DNA of 64,000 nt, taken from Schistocephalus solidus (lineage: Eukaryota > Platyhelminthes > Cestoda > Diphyllobothriidea > Diphyllobothriidae). A program made the position numbers and the translations under genes. Below the pieces are notes generated by a model. The model saw only the letters and a list, made by a program, of their open reading frames with translations. It was not told the origin of the DNA and searched no databases. Positions 1 through 9,604 of the stretch are shown piece after piece (position 1 is the first letter of the stretch; every line of letters starts with the position of its first letter). The stretch spans positions 19,768-83,767 of the forward strand of contig WEDG01001557.1 of the NCBI GenBank assembly GCA_017591395.1, written 5' to 3'.

Positions 1-441
1 ATGAGCGACTACCCAAACGAACTTTTCTACGGAGATGTCGCTACGGGTGCTCGCCGACATGGAGGTCAAAAACGACGCTACAAGGACACTTTGAAGAAAT
101 CGCTGAAGCAACTGCAAATCAACTCGGCGACCTGGGAGGACCTCGCCCAGGATAGACCGGCATGGAGAAGATCAGTGAAGACTGGTTCAGCAATCTATGA
201 GGCCAACCGGATCGCCGCCGCCAAGGCCAAAAGAGCGGCACGAAAGTCACCAGCACCCCGGACCAACACCGCCAATGCCCAGGCCCTGCCAACATGCCCG
301 CGCTGTCAACGCATCTTCCACGCGCGAATTGGCCTGGTTGGACATCTTCGGATGCAATGCACCTACAATCCAAAAATTCCAATTTCTACGTCAAATTCTG
401 CCAACCCCCTTCTGACTCCCCCACCCTCACTCCTGACATAA
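1..441 (+). pseudogene. C-terminal fragment of RTE-like polyprotein, linker plus C2HC finger
   Basis: An open frame of 146 residues with no proven start; it continues a longer ORF from beyond the window edge. It begins with the motif [10 protein letters not shown] and a GGQKRRYKDTLKKSLKQL segment that also follows the RT domain of the minus-strand copy (15600-15720). The alanine/lysine-rich stretch at residues 70-85 is basic. A zinc-finger-like unit spans residues 99-120: C99-x2-C102, H115, and C120 in place of the second histidine (C2HC). The frame then runs out of homology and stops at 441; the rest of the finger array is out of frame further on, so this copy is broken. Role by family: DNA or RNA binding by the retrotransposon protein; unproven. 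Confidence 0.65.
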
Positions 442-599
442 ATTCCAGTACTCCCACCATCATAGAGACCACATCCCAATACTCATCGCCTGTTACCCCC
501 ATCACTGCCTTCGCTTTCACTACCACCACAATTATCATCAGCGATGTTGACCTATTCGGTCACATGCGCATCCATGACAGCGGAATTCACCACAATGCC

Positions 600-1004
600 G
601 GCGGGCTTTTTAAATTGAGCCGCCATCTTTTATGCTCTCCATTCGCATGTTAATCCTCTTATATGTATGTCGTTGGCCTATTTTACCCATGATATAACGA
701 ATTTTTAACCCATTTGTTAATTCAACAAAATGAGGTCATCAGTGCACGACGCTGGCTTCGTTTTGAAAGAAGTCCAATTTTTTTCAATATTTTGAGACGC
801 ATTTAAGGACGATTATTCATGATGTCAATGTATGCATTCTTCGGCCATTCATTTGTGATCTTCCGGTGTTGTGTGGTTTATGTTTCAAATCTTGTTAATG
901 GTGAATGGAGGACATTTTTTGCTGAAAGTTTTGGAATTTTACTTTCAAAATAAAGTATGGCTCTCTCTCTCTCTCTTACACCATGCACACCCTCCGCTCC
1001 TGCC
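600..1004. mobile_element. 405-bp insertion inside the zinc-finger region of RTE copy 1
   Basis: The minus-strand RTE copy reads straight from the equivalent of position 599 to the equivalent of 1005, whereas here 405 bp intervene. The 4-bp sequence TGCC occurs at 596-599 and again at 1001-1004, as expected for a short target-site duplication. The inserted DNA is AT-rich, holds an AATAAA-like motif near 948 and ends with a (CT)8 run (961-976). No coding frame or terminal repeat was recognised, so the type of element is unknown. It could instead be sequence lost from the other copy, but the flanking duplication favours insertion here. Confidence 0.5.
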
Positions 1005-1274
1005 ATTCTTAGCGCCACTGCCACCCCCACTACGTTGAATGACATCCCCCCAGCCCTTACCGATTTTTCCTGCCCACACTGCGCCCGCAACTTCAACTCA
1101 CGCATCGGCCTGGTCGGTCACCTGCGAATCCATCGCACGGAGGCTGGTGAACCAGTGCCTGGGGCTCCGGCATACAGTCAACGCGCCCGCCTTCACTGCC
1201 CTCACTGCTCCCGCACATTTACACACCGCATGGGCCTATTAGGACACATGCGCCTCCACGACAACCTCCGATAA
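957..1274 (+). pseudogene. Terminal two C2H2 zinc fingers of RTE-like polyprotein
   Basis: Two classic C2H2 fingers are visible, both of the form C-P-x-C-x12-H-x3-H: one starting FSCPHCARNFNSRIGLVGHL, the second starting LHCPHCSRTFTHRMGLLGHM. They are joined by a proline-rich linker of about 25 residues. The frame ends cleanly at HDNLR-stop (1274), which probably is the true C-terminus of the retrotransposon protein because the minus copy reaches the same point after one frameshift. The upstream ATG at 957 lies in the inserted block and is not a natural start; homology begins at 1005. Confidence 0.7.
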
Positions 1275-1590
1275 ACCACCGGAGGCTAAGCTACATCGGC
1301 GCACACTACCTACACCAATACATCGACAACACCTTCACAATCACCATTTACTAGAGTATATCACGGTCTCCTAGAAACCGTGGTTGGGAAGGCTTCCAAT
1401 CTGACGCTTCCACCAGACCACGCCGTCGGCTCAGTGTATGTGCTTTGTGTGTCGAGTGGCTGACCAGTGGACTGGGAGTCAGATGGCGATGGCTCCTCCA
1501 TATCCCCTGAGTAAGTAAATTCTGGTGTGTGCGTTATGGGGGCCAGGTCGTGCTGTGGCGCGCGAAGACGGGTACGCAATGTGAGTAGCT

Positions 1591-3037
1591 TGGCCACCTC
1601 CCCAAGGTCGGTGAATTGGTGCGAGAAGTTTGGTTTATTTGTAAAAGGGGAACCACCGGTGTCGTCTGCTTTGAGCCAGGTCGGTTCCTGCGCCCAGTTT
1701 CATATGTTGTAGCTTGGCATTTGTCTTGAACTTGCAACAGAGTAAACGTGGGAAAAGTGTGCGCAGTCGACATTGCTAGAACCCTGTTAGTACAATTAAA
1801 CTCACGCGCAAGTCATCACTGTTCCCTCGCAAGGTTAGCGGTAATCGCCATAGGCGACGGAAGAACCATCTGAGGGTGTAGAGGGACACAGTCTACCGTT
1901 ACAGGTGGCGAATCGTTTCATTCTTTACTTAGGGTGTTGTCTCTCTATGGGTAATTTCTGCCGCCGCAGCTGCAGCTACCTCTATCGTTTGCATTCATTT
2001 GGTCTTTTTAAAAAATTATTTTGATATATCATGAGCTCCCAGAATGTCCAGTTGATTCTACCTCCTTTATTTATTTTGGAAGCACCCCTTGTTGCATCAA
2101 AACTTCCCAATAAATTTACAGCCCTAATACATACACCTCAGCAGGTGCGAGTACTTACTTTAACAGCATTTGAGGCTTCTGGTCAATAAAATAGGCAACA
2201 GCTTCGCGAAAATTCCTCTAGCGAAACCACTCAAGATACCAGCATTGCATTCTGCTTCTGTCTGGTCAGTGTTTGGCTGCCCTCCTCATCCCGTAAATTG
2301 GAGCAGGTTTGTCCTTTCTCCTCTCCCACCCCGGCCCACTTCCCGACGAGATCGCGAATTCTCTTTTTCGGACCAATAACAAATCGCACTCGATAGACCA
2401 CGGGTGGGTGACCACCCTGCGTCGCACGCTATAACTGCCAAGTGCCGATATGTCCGCGTTCTGCCGGCCGTGTGAAATTTTCAACGGCGCTGTCGCCCGC
2501 CCTACACTCGCTCCATGGGCTTTCAGTGCGATGCCGTCCCCTGATTGGCGCCTTCAGCTGCGTGCGCGCACGCGTCTTTGTAGGTCACTTACCACCGATT
2601 GGTTAAAATGGAGTTTGGCCTTGTGCTCACCCTTCTTGGGTTTGTTAGTTCGGTGAGATGTTGACGACAGTGTGATGACAGCGGTGACCTCGGTGGAAGC
2701 AGGTGAGGTGGTGGTTTGCCCCTCGGTAGCTGCACGGCCCCTGACCTCCTTCGATGCCACTCCAATCCTATCGATTCGTGAACCCTATTTCATGTCGGCG
2801 GCGTGTTTGGGCTGCCAACTCCCACGTGGTGCGCAAACGTGAACTCCCTAATGTTGCCTGTCACGTACAGGCACCCAGGACTTTTGATGATATTCTGTTT
2901 CTCGGTCCAGATCTAGTTGTTAATGTAATTATGAGGTAGAATCAATTTACCCTTATCTCTAAATTTGAACAATCACTCCTGAATCCCCGGCACACTTGGC
3001 CTGGAGGACAATCAATTTCTGAAAAATTTACATTAGT
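1591..3037. other. No supported gene; GC-richer unannotated stretch
   Basis: Homology to the RTE 3' UTR fades near 1590. A weak echo of that UTR (the words ACGCGCAAGT) appears near 1803. Short open frames around 2270-2760 overlap each other on both strands, lack recognisable domains and are treated as chance. The block 2330-2760 has a higher G+C content than its surroundings and could be a transposon or promoter remnant, but I cannot name it. Confidence 0.4.
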
Positions 3038-3256
3038 ACACAGGAAAATGAAACCCTCATAATACAAGTGGCCTTGTGCTAAATTACGAGGGAGATTAGG
3101 GTTGGGATTAGGGTCAGGGTTAAGGTAAGTCAAGGTTTGGGTTAAGTTTAGTACTAAGGTCTGGGTCAGGGTTAGGAGTAGGACACGGGAGTAGATACCT
3201 CTCCTGAAATTTAGCGCAGAACCATCTTTATTACGAATGGTTTCTATTCCTGTATC
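3038..3256. mobile_element. Inverted-repeat element I with telomere-like internal array
   Basis: The first about 55 bp (3038-3092) and the last about 55 bp (3203-3256) are imperfect inverted repeats of each other: both give the words ACAGGAA-A-GAAACC, then TGTGCTAAATT or GCGCTAAATT. Between them lies 3096-3178, a degenerate array of 6-mers of the TTAGGG/AAGGTT type. The layout (terminal inverted repeats around a short tandem array) suggests a small non-autonomous DNA element or fold-back repeat, not a telomere. Confidence 0.5.
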
Positions 3257-3711
3257 TTGCCAAATATATTTTTCGTTGAGGGCAGTTGGAAAGAAGACTA
3301 ATTCGCTTTAATTTCTGTGTTTCGTGAGTACATAAGGCCTCTCCATCTAAGTAAAGGAGTAAATAAAACAGCTCATGTAGAACAGTGTTAGGAAATATCA
3401 ATTTAGTGCAGTTTACACTTAAATACGCTCAAAGGATTGGTGTAATATCAAACATCTCTACATTTGAGAATATATTCCAAAACGGTTTCAGGATGGCTCG
3501 TTGTAATTTTTTTAATTTCACATTGTTTCAGATGCGACTGACTAAGTTCAGGAGGATTTAGCTTGAGTTCACAAGGACAAGTGTTGACAGGCCGGTCAGT
3601 GATCAGGATTAGTAGCTGTGATCCTAAGCATAAAATTTTTAATGCATCCAGAGAACTCTTCGTTCGTAGAATTACTGCAAGTAGGGATGATTTGTATGAC
3701 CGCCTAAACAG
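3257..3711. other. No supported feature
   Basis: AT-rich sequence between the two inverted-repeat elements. I see no coding frame, RNA gene or repeat here. Confidence 0.4.
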
Positions 3712-4042
3712 GACACGGGAATAGGAACCGCCCCAGCCACTTAAAATAAGTGACCTTGCGGTAAAGTTCAGGAAGGGTAAATATACCGTGCCTTAACGCT
3801 AACACTAACCCCAACATAAAACCAAACTGTCACCTTAATCTTAACCCTAGACCTACGCTAAACCTAAACCCTAAGTTAACACGATAAAACCTTAACCCTT
3901 AGCCTAATAATGACCCTAATTTTAATCTTAACCTCGATGTTTAAACGTAACCTTAAACTTAATCCTTATCCCCAACCTGAATCCTAAACATAATTTGGCA
4001 CAAAGCCACATGTATTATGGGCGGTTCATATTCTGTGTTCTT
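3712..4042. mobile_element. Inverted-repeat element II with telomere-like internal array
   Basis: Same architecture as element I about 500 bp upstream. The left end (3712-3775, starting GGACACGGGAATAGGAACC) is an inverted match to the right end (3986-4042, ending GGTTCATATTCTGTGTTC). The interior, 3790-3985, is a degenerate array of AACCCT/CCTTAA-type hexamers about 195 bp long. Related right ends, without a clear left partner, occur near 10212-10262 and 13595-13640. Confidence 0.5.
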
Positions 4043-5784
4043 TTTAGATAGCCATACGAGACGCCCATACCTTACTGCGTAGTGTTTAGTGTAGATGGAA
4101 TCCGTTTCAGTTTCTGACTGTCGTGGAAATGTCGGTGAATACTTCACGGTTTTCAGTGTCCTCAATCGACTGCCCATAAAAATAGGTTTTGAGCGACGTG
4201 TTTATAAAAACCGTCAAAATAAGATATTCACTAAAGGCGTTTACCAAACTAGTGAGATTTTGTGTATTCTTCTTTATGCAGATGGCCGTTGGAGTCATAT
4301 TTGTAGCCTCACCCAAGCATGAAACCCCATCGCGGAGAAAAAAGAACATCCAAAAAGGAAGAAAGTGATGCATATGGATCAATTGAACAACTTTTTATTT
4401 TATAACTTACCCTTTAAAAAACTCTTTACTTAAGTGTTTCGCGGACGGATATACACTTACTTTGAATTTCACCCAGGTAAAGTCATGGGACAAATGGGAA
4501 CGCTTGCCGGATTTTTCACTTCCCTGAAAAATACTGACAATTTTTCAGTAGCAAGCGAAAGGACCTAACTTCTTCTCTATAGTGGAACCATTTTCGCTTG
4601 TCTTCAGGCTCCGTTCTTTGATTAGAAATGCAGAACAGAGTGGCCAGATAAATAGGAAGATGTTGCTTAAACTCAAATTTCCTGTTCATTCACTTTCTGT
4701 ATGAAGTATAAGCAGAAACTAAACCATCTAAAAATTATCATGTCATATAATCAAACGTTAAAATATTCGTCTGGTGACAGACCTTTTCACGGTTACTTAT
4801 AAAGTTTTCGCAAATGGCAGGAAAATATCTGTACGTTTAAATCCAAAGTCGCCTGTAGGCATTCTTACTGTTTTTAGAGGACTTTGTAAAATCGATAAAA
4901 CGCATTTAGTCTAGGACATCTATTAACGTATGAAATTACTCGAATCTAGAGTAAAGATGTTTTCCACTCAAATCTGTTAACATTTGCATGATAAAATTAA
5001 TTATAAACCTATTATGCATAAAAAGGATATTTTTCGGAACAGGTTAGATGCATACGTAAAATAAATAAAGTTTTGCGTTCCAGAAATGGTCCTATAAAAT
5101 CCCCTCATCATGTTACTTCAGTTAGCGCACATACAGTATGTTCTTTAATGCCAGGTGGCAAATCCAAGTTTTACAGGTGATCAATTGTAAACGATCGATG
5201 CCCTTGCATGCTGTCAAAGATGGCTAGAACAAAGGTTAGCCTTCATTGAGAGCAGTTTAGTGTTAAAGGCGAAGAACACTGCAGTGGCCATTTCCAACTA
5301 CTTAGCAGTCATTAATAAGTAATATACCTCAACCACAGGTGCTAGAGCAACTAACTGCTAGTCCCCCCGTCAAACGTACCATTTGGCATTCTAGTCCAAA
5401 GGTTTGCAAACTCGAGCTACCGGGTTCGCCTGCTCTAGCTTGAGAGTGGGAATAAGTGGAGAGCCAGGAGATTTGAGTTCATCGAGCTTGGGCTTCGTCA
5501 GCCACTATGTCCGCGTCCACCTTTGGCCGTCTTGGCACTGTCTTGCCATCGGAGCAAGGCGGATGAAAGACTTGTGAGTGTGGTAAATTCTGAGCAAATC
5601 CGCCTCACTATAGATCAATCCACGCGCAAGTTATCGGTGCTAGGTCCACGCCTGGGAGCACCAAGTGCGCATCGTTGCATGCAATGGTCGCACGGTCAAT
5701 CTAAAGATAGGACGAAGAGTTGAACAAACGATCGCATTTAGGGGTTAAAGGTGGAGCAATACTGAAAGCACAGGTACTGGCTGA
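4043..5784. other. No supported gene; AT-rich DNA
   Basis: Short overlapping open frames on both strands (4095-4382, 5523-5723) have no recognisable domains. A weak, possibly chance echo of the RTE 3' UTR (ACGCGCAAGTTATCGG) occurs near 5622. Nothing else stands out. Confidence 0.4.
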
Positions 5785-5787
5785 AAG

Positions 5788-5860
5788 CCCAGACACGTGT
5801 TTTTTCCGGTATTTTGCCGCTGTTTAACACAGCTGCGAGGGGTCCGGTTCGCTGACTCCC
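5788..5860 (-). repeat. Degenerate hammerhead in left arm of the fold-back repeat
   Basis: Read on the minus strand, the arm keeps the 3' part of a hammerhead (stem III palindrome ACACGTGT at 5793-5800, then C and TGGG). However, the GAA core is AAA here and the CUGANGA core has several substitutions. It is almost certainly inactive and is useful as the decayed partner of 6080-6150. Confidence 0.5.
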
Positions 5861-6079
5861 TTCTTTCTGGTAAATACTCCAGTTTAAAAATTGCTGCTTT
5901 TTAATTTCCTCGGAAATTAATCGTTAACTTGGAATAAATCAGTCTATTTGAAGGCTTATAGGTGTAGACTGAAATAGAAAGATTTACTTCAAGCTAGCGA
6001 TTACTTTCTGGGGTAATTAAATCGCAGCAATTTATAAACGGGATTATCTACCAGAAAGCACACAGAGTATGCTGGGGGA

Positions 6080-6150
6080 CCCACTGATGAGACGCACCCC
6101 TTGCAGCTGCGTTAAACAGCGGCAGAATACAGGCGAAACACGTGTCTGGG
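6080..6150 (+). ncRNA. Candidate type I hammerhead ribozyme (Penelope-associated type)
   Basis: All conserved parts occur in the right order. CCCA (6080-6083) pairs with TGGG (6147-6150) as stem I; CTGATGA lies at 6084-6090; stem II starts at G6091 and closes with C6134; GAA is at 6135-6137; the self-complementary ACACGTGT (6138-6145) serves as minimal stem III; C6146 is the cleavage residue, giving a GUC triplet. Stem II is poor beyond its first pair, though the 43-nt insert can form an inner GCUG/CAGC hairpin, so activity may be weak. Minimal hammerheads with such short stem III are established in Penelope-like elements and in schistosome satellites. Confidence 0.7.
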
Positions 6151-6302
6151 CTATTAACTAGTACCTGCGTTGTGATTATTGTTCCATCTGTAACCGCTAA
6201 ATACACTGCTGGCTGCCTGTTGGCAATTTAATGAATACTACGCGGTTATATCGCTGTGGTCAAGAGAAGTCGGCCCAAATATTCTTAGCGACGTTTAGTC
6301 TG

Positions 6303-6376
6303 CCTGTAAGCCTTCAAATAGACTGATTTACCCCAAGTTAGAGATTACTTTCTGTGGAACTTAATAAGCAGCAAGC
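6303..6376 (+). repeat. Partial tandem copy of the fold-back arm
   Basis: The words GCCTTCAAATAGACTGATTT and GATTACTTTCTG repeat sequence from the centre and right arm of 5785-6155, with a spacing of about 345 bp. It looks like the beginning of a further tandem unit that breaks off before the hammerhead region. Confidence 0.5.
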
Positions 6377-8974
6377 TGTCGCATTCCCAGCTTTGCCTGT
6401 CAGCCAGCCATCAATATTCCCCATGGCTTCCAATTAAAACGTAAATGAAGCAACATAAAAGCTCACAAACTGGCACCTTAACATGAGGTTAATGGTAAAT
6501 TTTTAGTGCGTTTTGTGGTGACGACGTTAAATCAGTCGTCCGAACCATCAGTGTATCTTACTGCACATTCAAACTCGTGTAGGACGAGCACAAAGCAAGG
6601 ATGAAAACTGCTTAGGACTTGAACTTCTGATAGGGGTTTAATAAACTGGCTTATTGATCTCCCTACCGCTTCTCAGGCCTTGCGCCCCCCATTGCTAGAC
6701 GGAGTGAACTCATTCCCAACCATACACGCAGTAGGTCAAAACTCGGGTAAGCACTTAGCTCGTTTGTGCATTAGGTTTTTTTGATTTTCTCTGACAACAG
6801 TCACCTGTGGGGTCCAAAATCTCAAAAAAATATCATGGCGATTCGCGTGATCGACTTCTGCATTTCCTATCCTCAAGACCCTGGGTTTCAATTTTTGTCT
6901 GTATTCACTTATCCTTTTTGCTACAACTTGTTCGCTTCTTCAATTCCATTTCTCACCACCTCTATTGCATGACTGCCGCCTTTTCAAAAGCCATTTCTTT
7001 GAGGTACGTTTATCATGCTGATTTTTGTACAAATATTTAGATAAATTGGGGACTGCACAGCGCTACATGATAGATTAAATTGAAAAATTTTGATCCATTT
7101 TTCCAGTTTAAAAGGCTCTCAAGTAGCGCATTTTCCCACAGCACTTGCATTTTTTTACGAGATGAAAAAAATTAAAAAAATATTAACAGTACTAATTGGT
7201 TGTTAGGAAATACCAATGTTCTAGAAAATCCGAACTCCGAAAAGCGTCAAAAATATTTTTACATACTTAAAATTAAGTTTTACAAGTACATCAAGTCTGT
7301 CCATACACTCAACCGAGAAAATAATAATTATAAGCCGAATAACATTTGAAAATAGTCATTTAGTACAGATTTCATTTAAATATTCCCTCGAATCAGCGTA
7401 AAATGTGGTAGATTTACATGGACGCACCCCCGGAGGCTAGCAGACAAGTTGCCACAGGGATGCCCTGAATAGATGCCTAAAATGAAACAAAATACTTGTC
7501 TAAAATGAGGGAAAATAACTCAAGTTCACAGGAAATGGGAATATCAAAAAAATCCGGAAAAGTTTATGCTGCAGTGCTTTTGGTTCACCTCACGCTTTAA
7601 TCCTACGAAGTCATTTTTACTTCCAAGCGGTGTCTTAGCGAATTTCACGAGCAACCTTCTTCCACACCCTAACATATACAATTCAACCCGTTTAGTTGAG
7701 TAACGCGAGGCTGTAGCTCCGCATCTCGAGAATCGACAAAGTGTACCTACTCTCCGCTCGTTAGTAGCACTGCAGTTGCAAAGGAGCGTACGATTTTCGT
7801 TTTTTGCACTACTCCTATGCTGTCTCGTTGGACAAAATTTTCCGAGGACTTCCAAAAAGCATCCATACAGACGGTCTCTTCAGAAACTGGCAAACGCGGT
7901 CTTTTGAGTTTCAACAGCAGAGGGCAAAATGGAAAGTATTCTCCTTGAGCCAAATGAACCACGAAAACCTCGGGTGTGCTTGGGCTTTGGCTAGAAGTAG
8001 ACGTTCCGGACACTAAATTAACTCGCAGACTAATTGCACCCGTTAGACCTGGACTGGTTTAATCATCTTTCCCCACCCCGGCATTCCCGAGTCTTCATCA
8101 AAAGTTGACGGAAGAGACGGGAAGCGGAAAGATGAGTAAGTTCAACGCGAGGACCTGTGTTTCTCGGGGCGTCTCTTAAATTAATCGCCTCTCCAGTGGT
8201 CTTCCATACAAGCTCTACACATTTGCTTCGTTGCCGTTGCCTGAGCCGGAGGCTTAAAGATAGTATAAAGTTGATACCTGTCAACGAGACATCGGACACC
8301 CCTTAATTAACAATGCCAGTCTCCTGCCTAATTCTTCTACATAGCCTTAAAAAACTGGCCGATTAAGCGAAATTTCTGAGAAGTGACAGTTTCATTCAAA
8401 AGGTTAGACAAACAAAGCATGCATTCTGACGCCTCAGAACTCCTTGGGAATTTATTAGTACGATTAACCGGTATAAGAATAATGTATCCAATATTATAAG
8501 ATGAATAAATGTAAGATTGCACCGCTTAATGCCAAAATATACCGACTATAATAGTATTATCAAGCAAAACCAGCCCATACAATTGTAGAATTATGGTTAA
8601 ACACTAAATTGTGATGACCACTGATTTTGCAGAGGACTGCCGCACTACCTTTCAATCGCCCTGTACTATATTTACCACAAAAGGCTCCGTGTGTGCTCTG
8701 GAATATCCAGATGACAGCTGATTGGTTAGCAGCATATTAAGCATTTGGCTAACTTCTTTTGATCCGAGATTTATCAACCTTTTCTGGTCACATGGAGTGA
8801 TCAAGAACGTAAAGGTAAACTCTGTCTGAATTCCGCTTTCCGCTCTTAACCTAAATTGAACTGCAAATTATACTGGAATATTCATTATATATCCCTGTGT
8901 ATGAAAGATGGTCACACAAATTAGCCAGAAAGGACCGTTCCATTCTAACTTGTATTTGTCGCTTATATTATACT
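6377..8974. other. No supported gene
   Basis: About 2.6 kb with only short, overlapping open frames (the longest, 103 codons, at 7544-7855 on the minus strand, has no recognisable domain). No RNA gene, transposase or tandem repeat was recognised. Confidence 0.4.
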
Positions 8975-9604
8975 AACATTGTCCTGGTGTGTGCATTATA
9001 GGGGCCAGGTCATGCTGTGGCGCGCGAAGACAGGTACGCCGACCCGTCAGCCAATGCACCCACTCCCACCTCAGACTCGGATGGGCTTGGATGGTAGTCT
9101 GATTGTGGGGGTGGGGGTGAGAGTGAGGTCGACAGCTCAGCGCATTTTACTCACTATAAATAATCTGATGCACTTGAAACTATCCCGGTGCGCTAAAAGC
9201 CGTGGCTTGGAAGGTTGCCAACTGACAGGATAACTCGGACCGCGTGGTCAGCCCAATGTGTGTTTTGTTTGGAGTGGCTGACTGGCGGACTGAGAGTCAG
9301 GCTGCAATGGCTCCTTCTCAATGTGGCCTTTATGGCACTCCCACTCCATGGGATCCGATTCAGGTGTGGTATTACACCCAGGGGCGGCTCCGGCCACTCC
9401 AGCCACCTGCGCCCTATCCCATCTCCGGTCTTCTTGACTCTGTCTTGATACTAGGCTCAGGTGGGGGAGGAGGAGAGAGTGCAGTAGCTGCAGCGCAAGG
9501 CTACTATCACTTAAAACTAATTCACGCGCAAGTCAACGTCCGTGCACCACCTGGTGTGGAGCGTACTGTGGATCTAGTCGTAATCGACGGTCAAACTGTT
9601 ATAC
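8975..9604 (+). mobile_element. Solo 3' UTR of the RTE zinc-finger element (copy 2)
   Basis: This block matches the 3' UTR of the minus-strand RTE copy (14455 down to 13820) over its whole length. Shared words include GGCCAGGTCATGCTGTGGCG, CTAAAAGCCGTGGCTTGGAA and TTCACGCGCAAGTCAACG. It is a 5'-truncated insertion carrying no protein domain. Its T/G-rich start and proline-rich shadow ORFs are artefacts of UTR composition. Confidence 0.7.

Larger units (their letters stand above)
1..1590 (+). mobile_element. RTE-like retrotransposon with C-terminal zinc fingers, 3' portion (copy 1)
   Basis: The window opens inside the 3' part of a non-LTR retrotransposon. It is recognised because residues 8-120 of the first reading frame and the DNA to about 1590 match the longer minus-strand copy at 13820-17335, including the shared 3' UTR (around 1430-1575 against 14400-14550 in reverse). 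The order is: end of the RT connection region, a basic linker, a C2HC finger, a finger remnant (545-595), an inserted 405-bp block (600-1004), then two C2H2 fingers and a stop at 1274, then UTR. The 5' part lies outside the window. The clade name RTE is tentative; it rests on the RT of the longer copy. Confidence 0.75.
5785..6155. mobile_element. Fold-back repeat with hammerhead-bearing arms
   Basis: The left arm (from 5785, CCCAGACACGTGTTTTTT) and the right arm (to 6155, CACGTGTCTGGGC) are long imperfect inverted repeats of about 165 bp around a centre near 5960. Shared words in inverse order include GCCGCTGTTTAAC, AGCTGC, AGGGGT, TTTCTGGTA and ATTGCTGC. Each arm corresponds to one copy of a repeat that also occurs at 54430-54590 next to Penelope-like coding sequence. 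This head-to-head pairing of terminal-repeat-like units is reminiscent of Penelope-like elements; membership is inferred. Confidence 0.6.

Noticed and set aside
726..745. CTGATGA on the minus strand as another hammerhead core
   Set aside because: No GAA box, stem III or stem I partner in the right positions.
3096..3990. Chromosome end or true interstitial telomere
   Set aside because: The hexamers are strongly degenerate, change orientation within 1 kb and sit between matched inverted ends.
7544..7855. 103-codon minus frame
   Set aside because: No domain, and an overlapping frame of similar length on the other strand; treated as chance.
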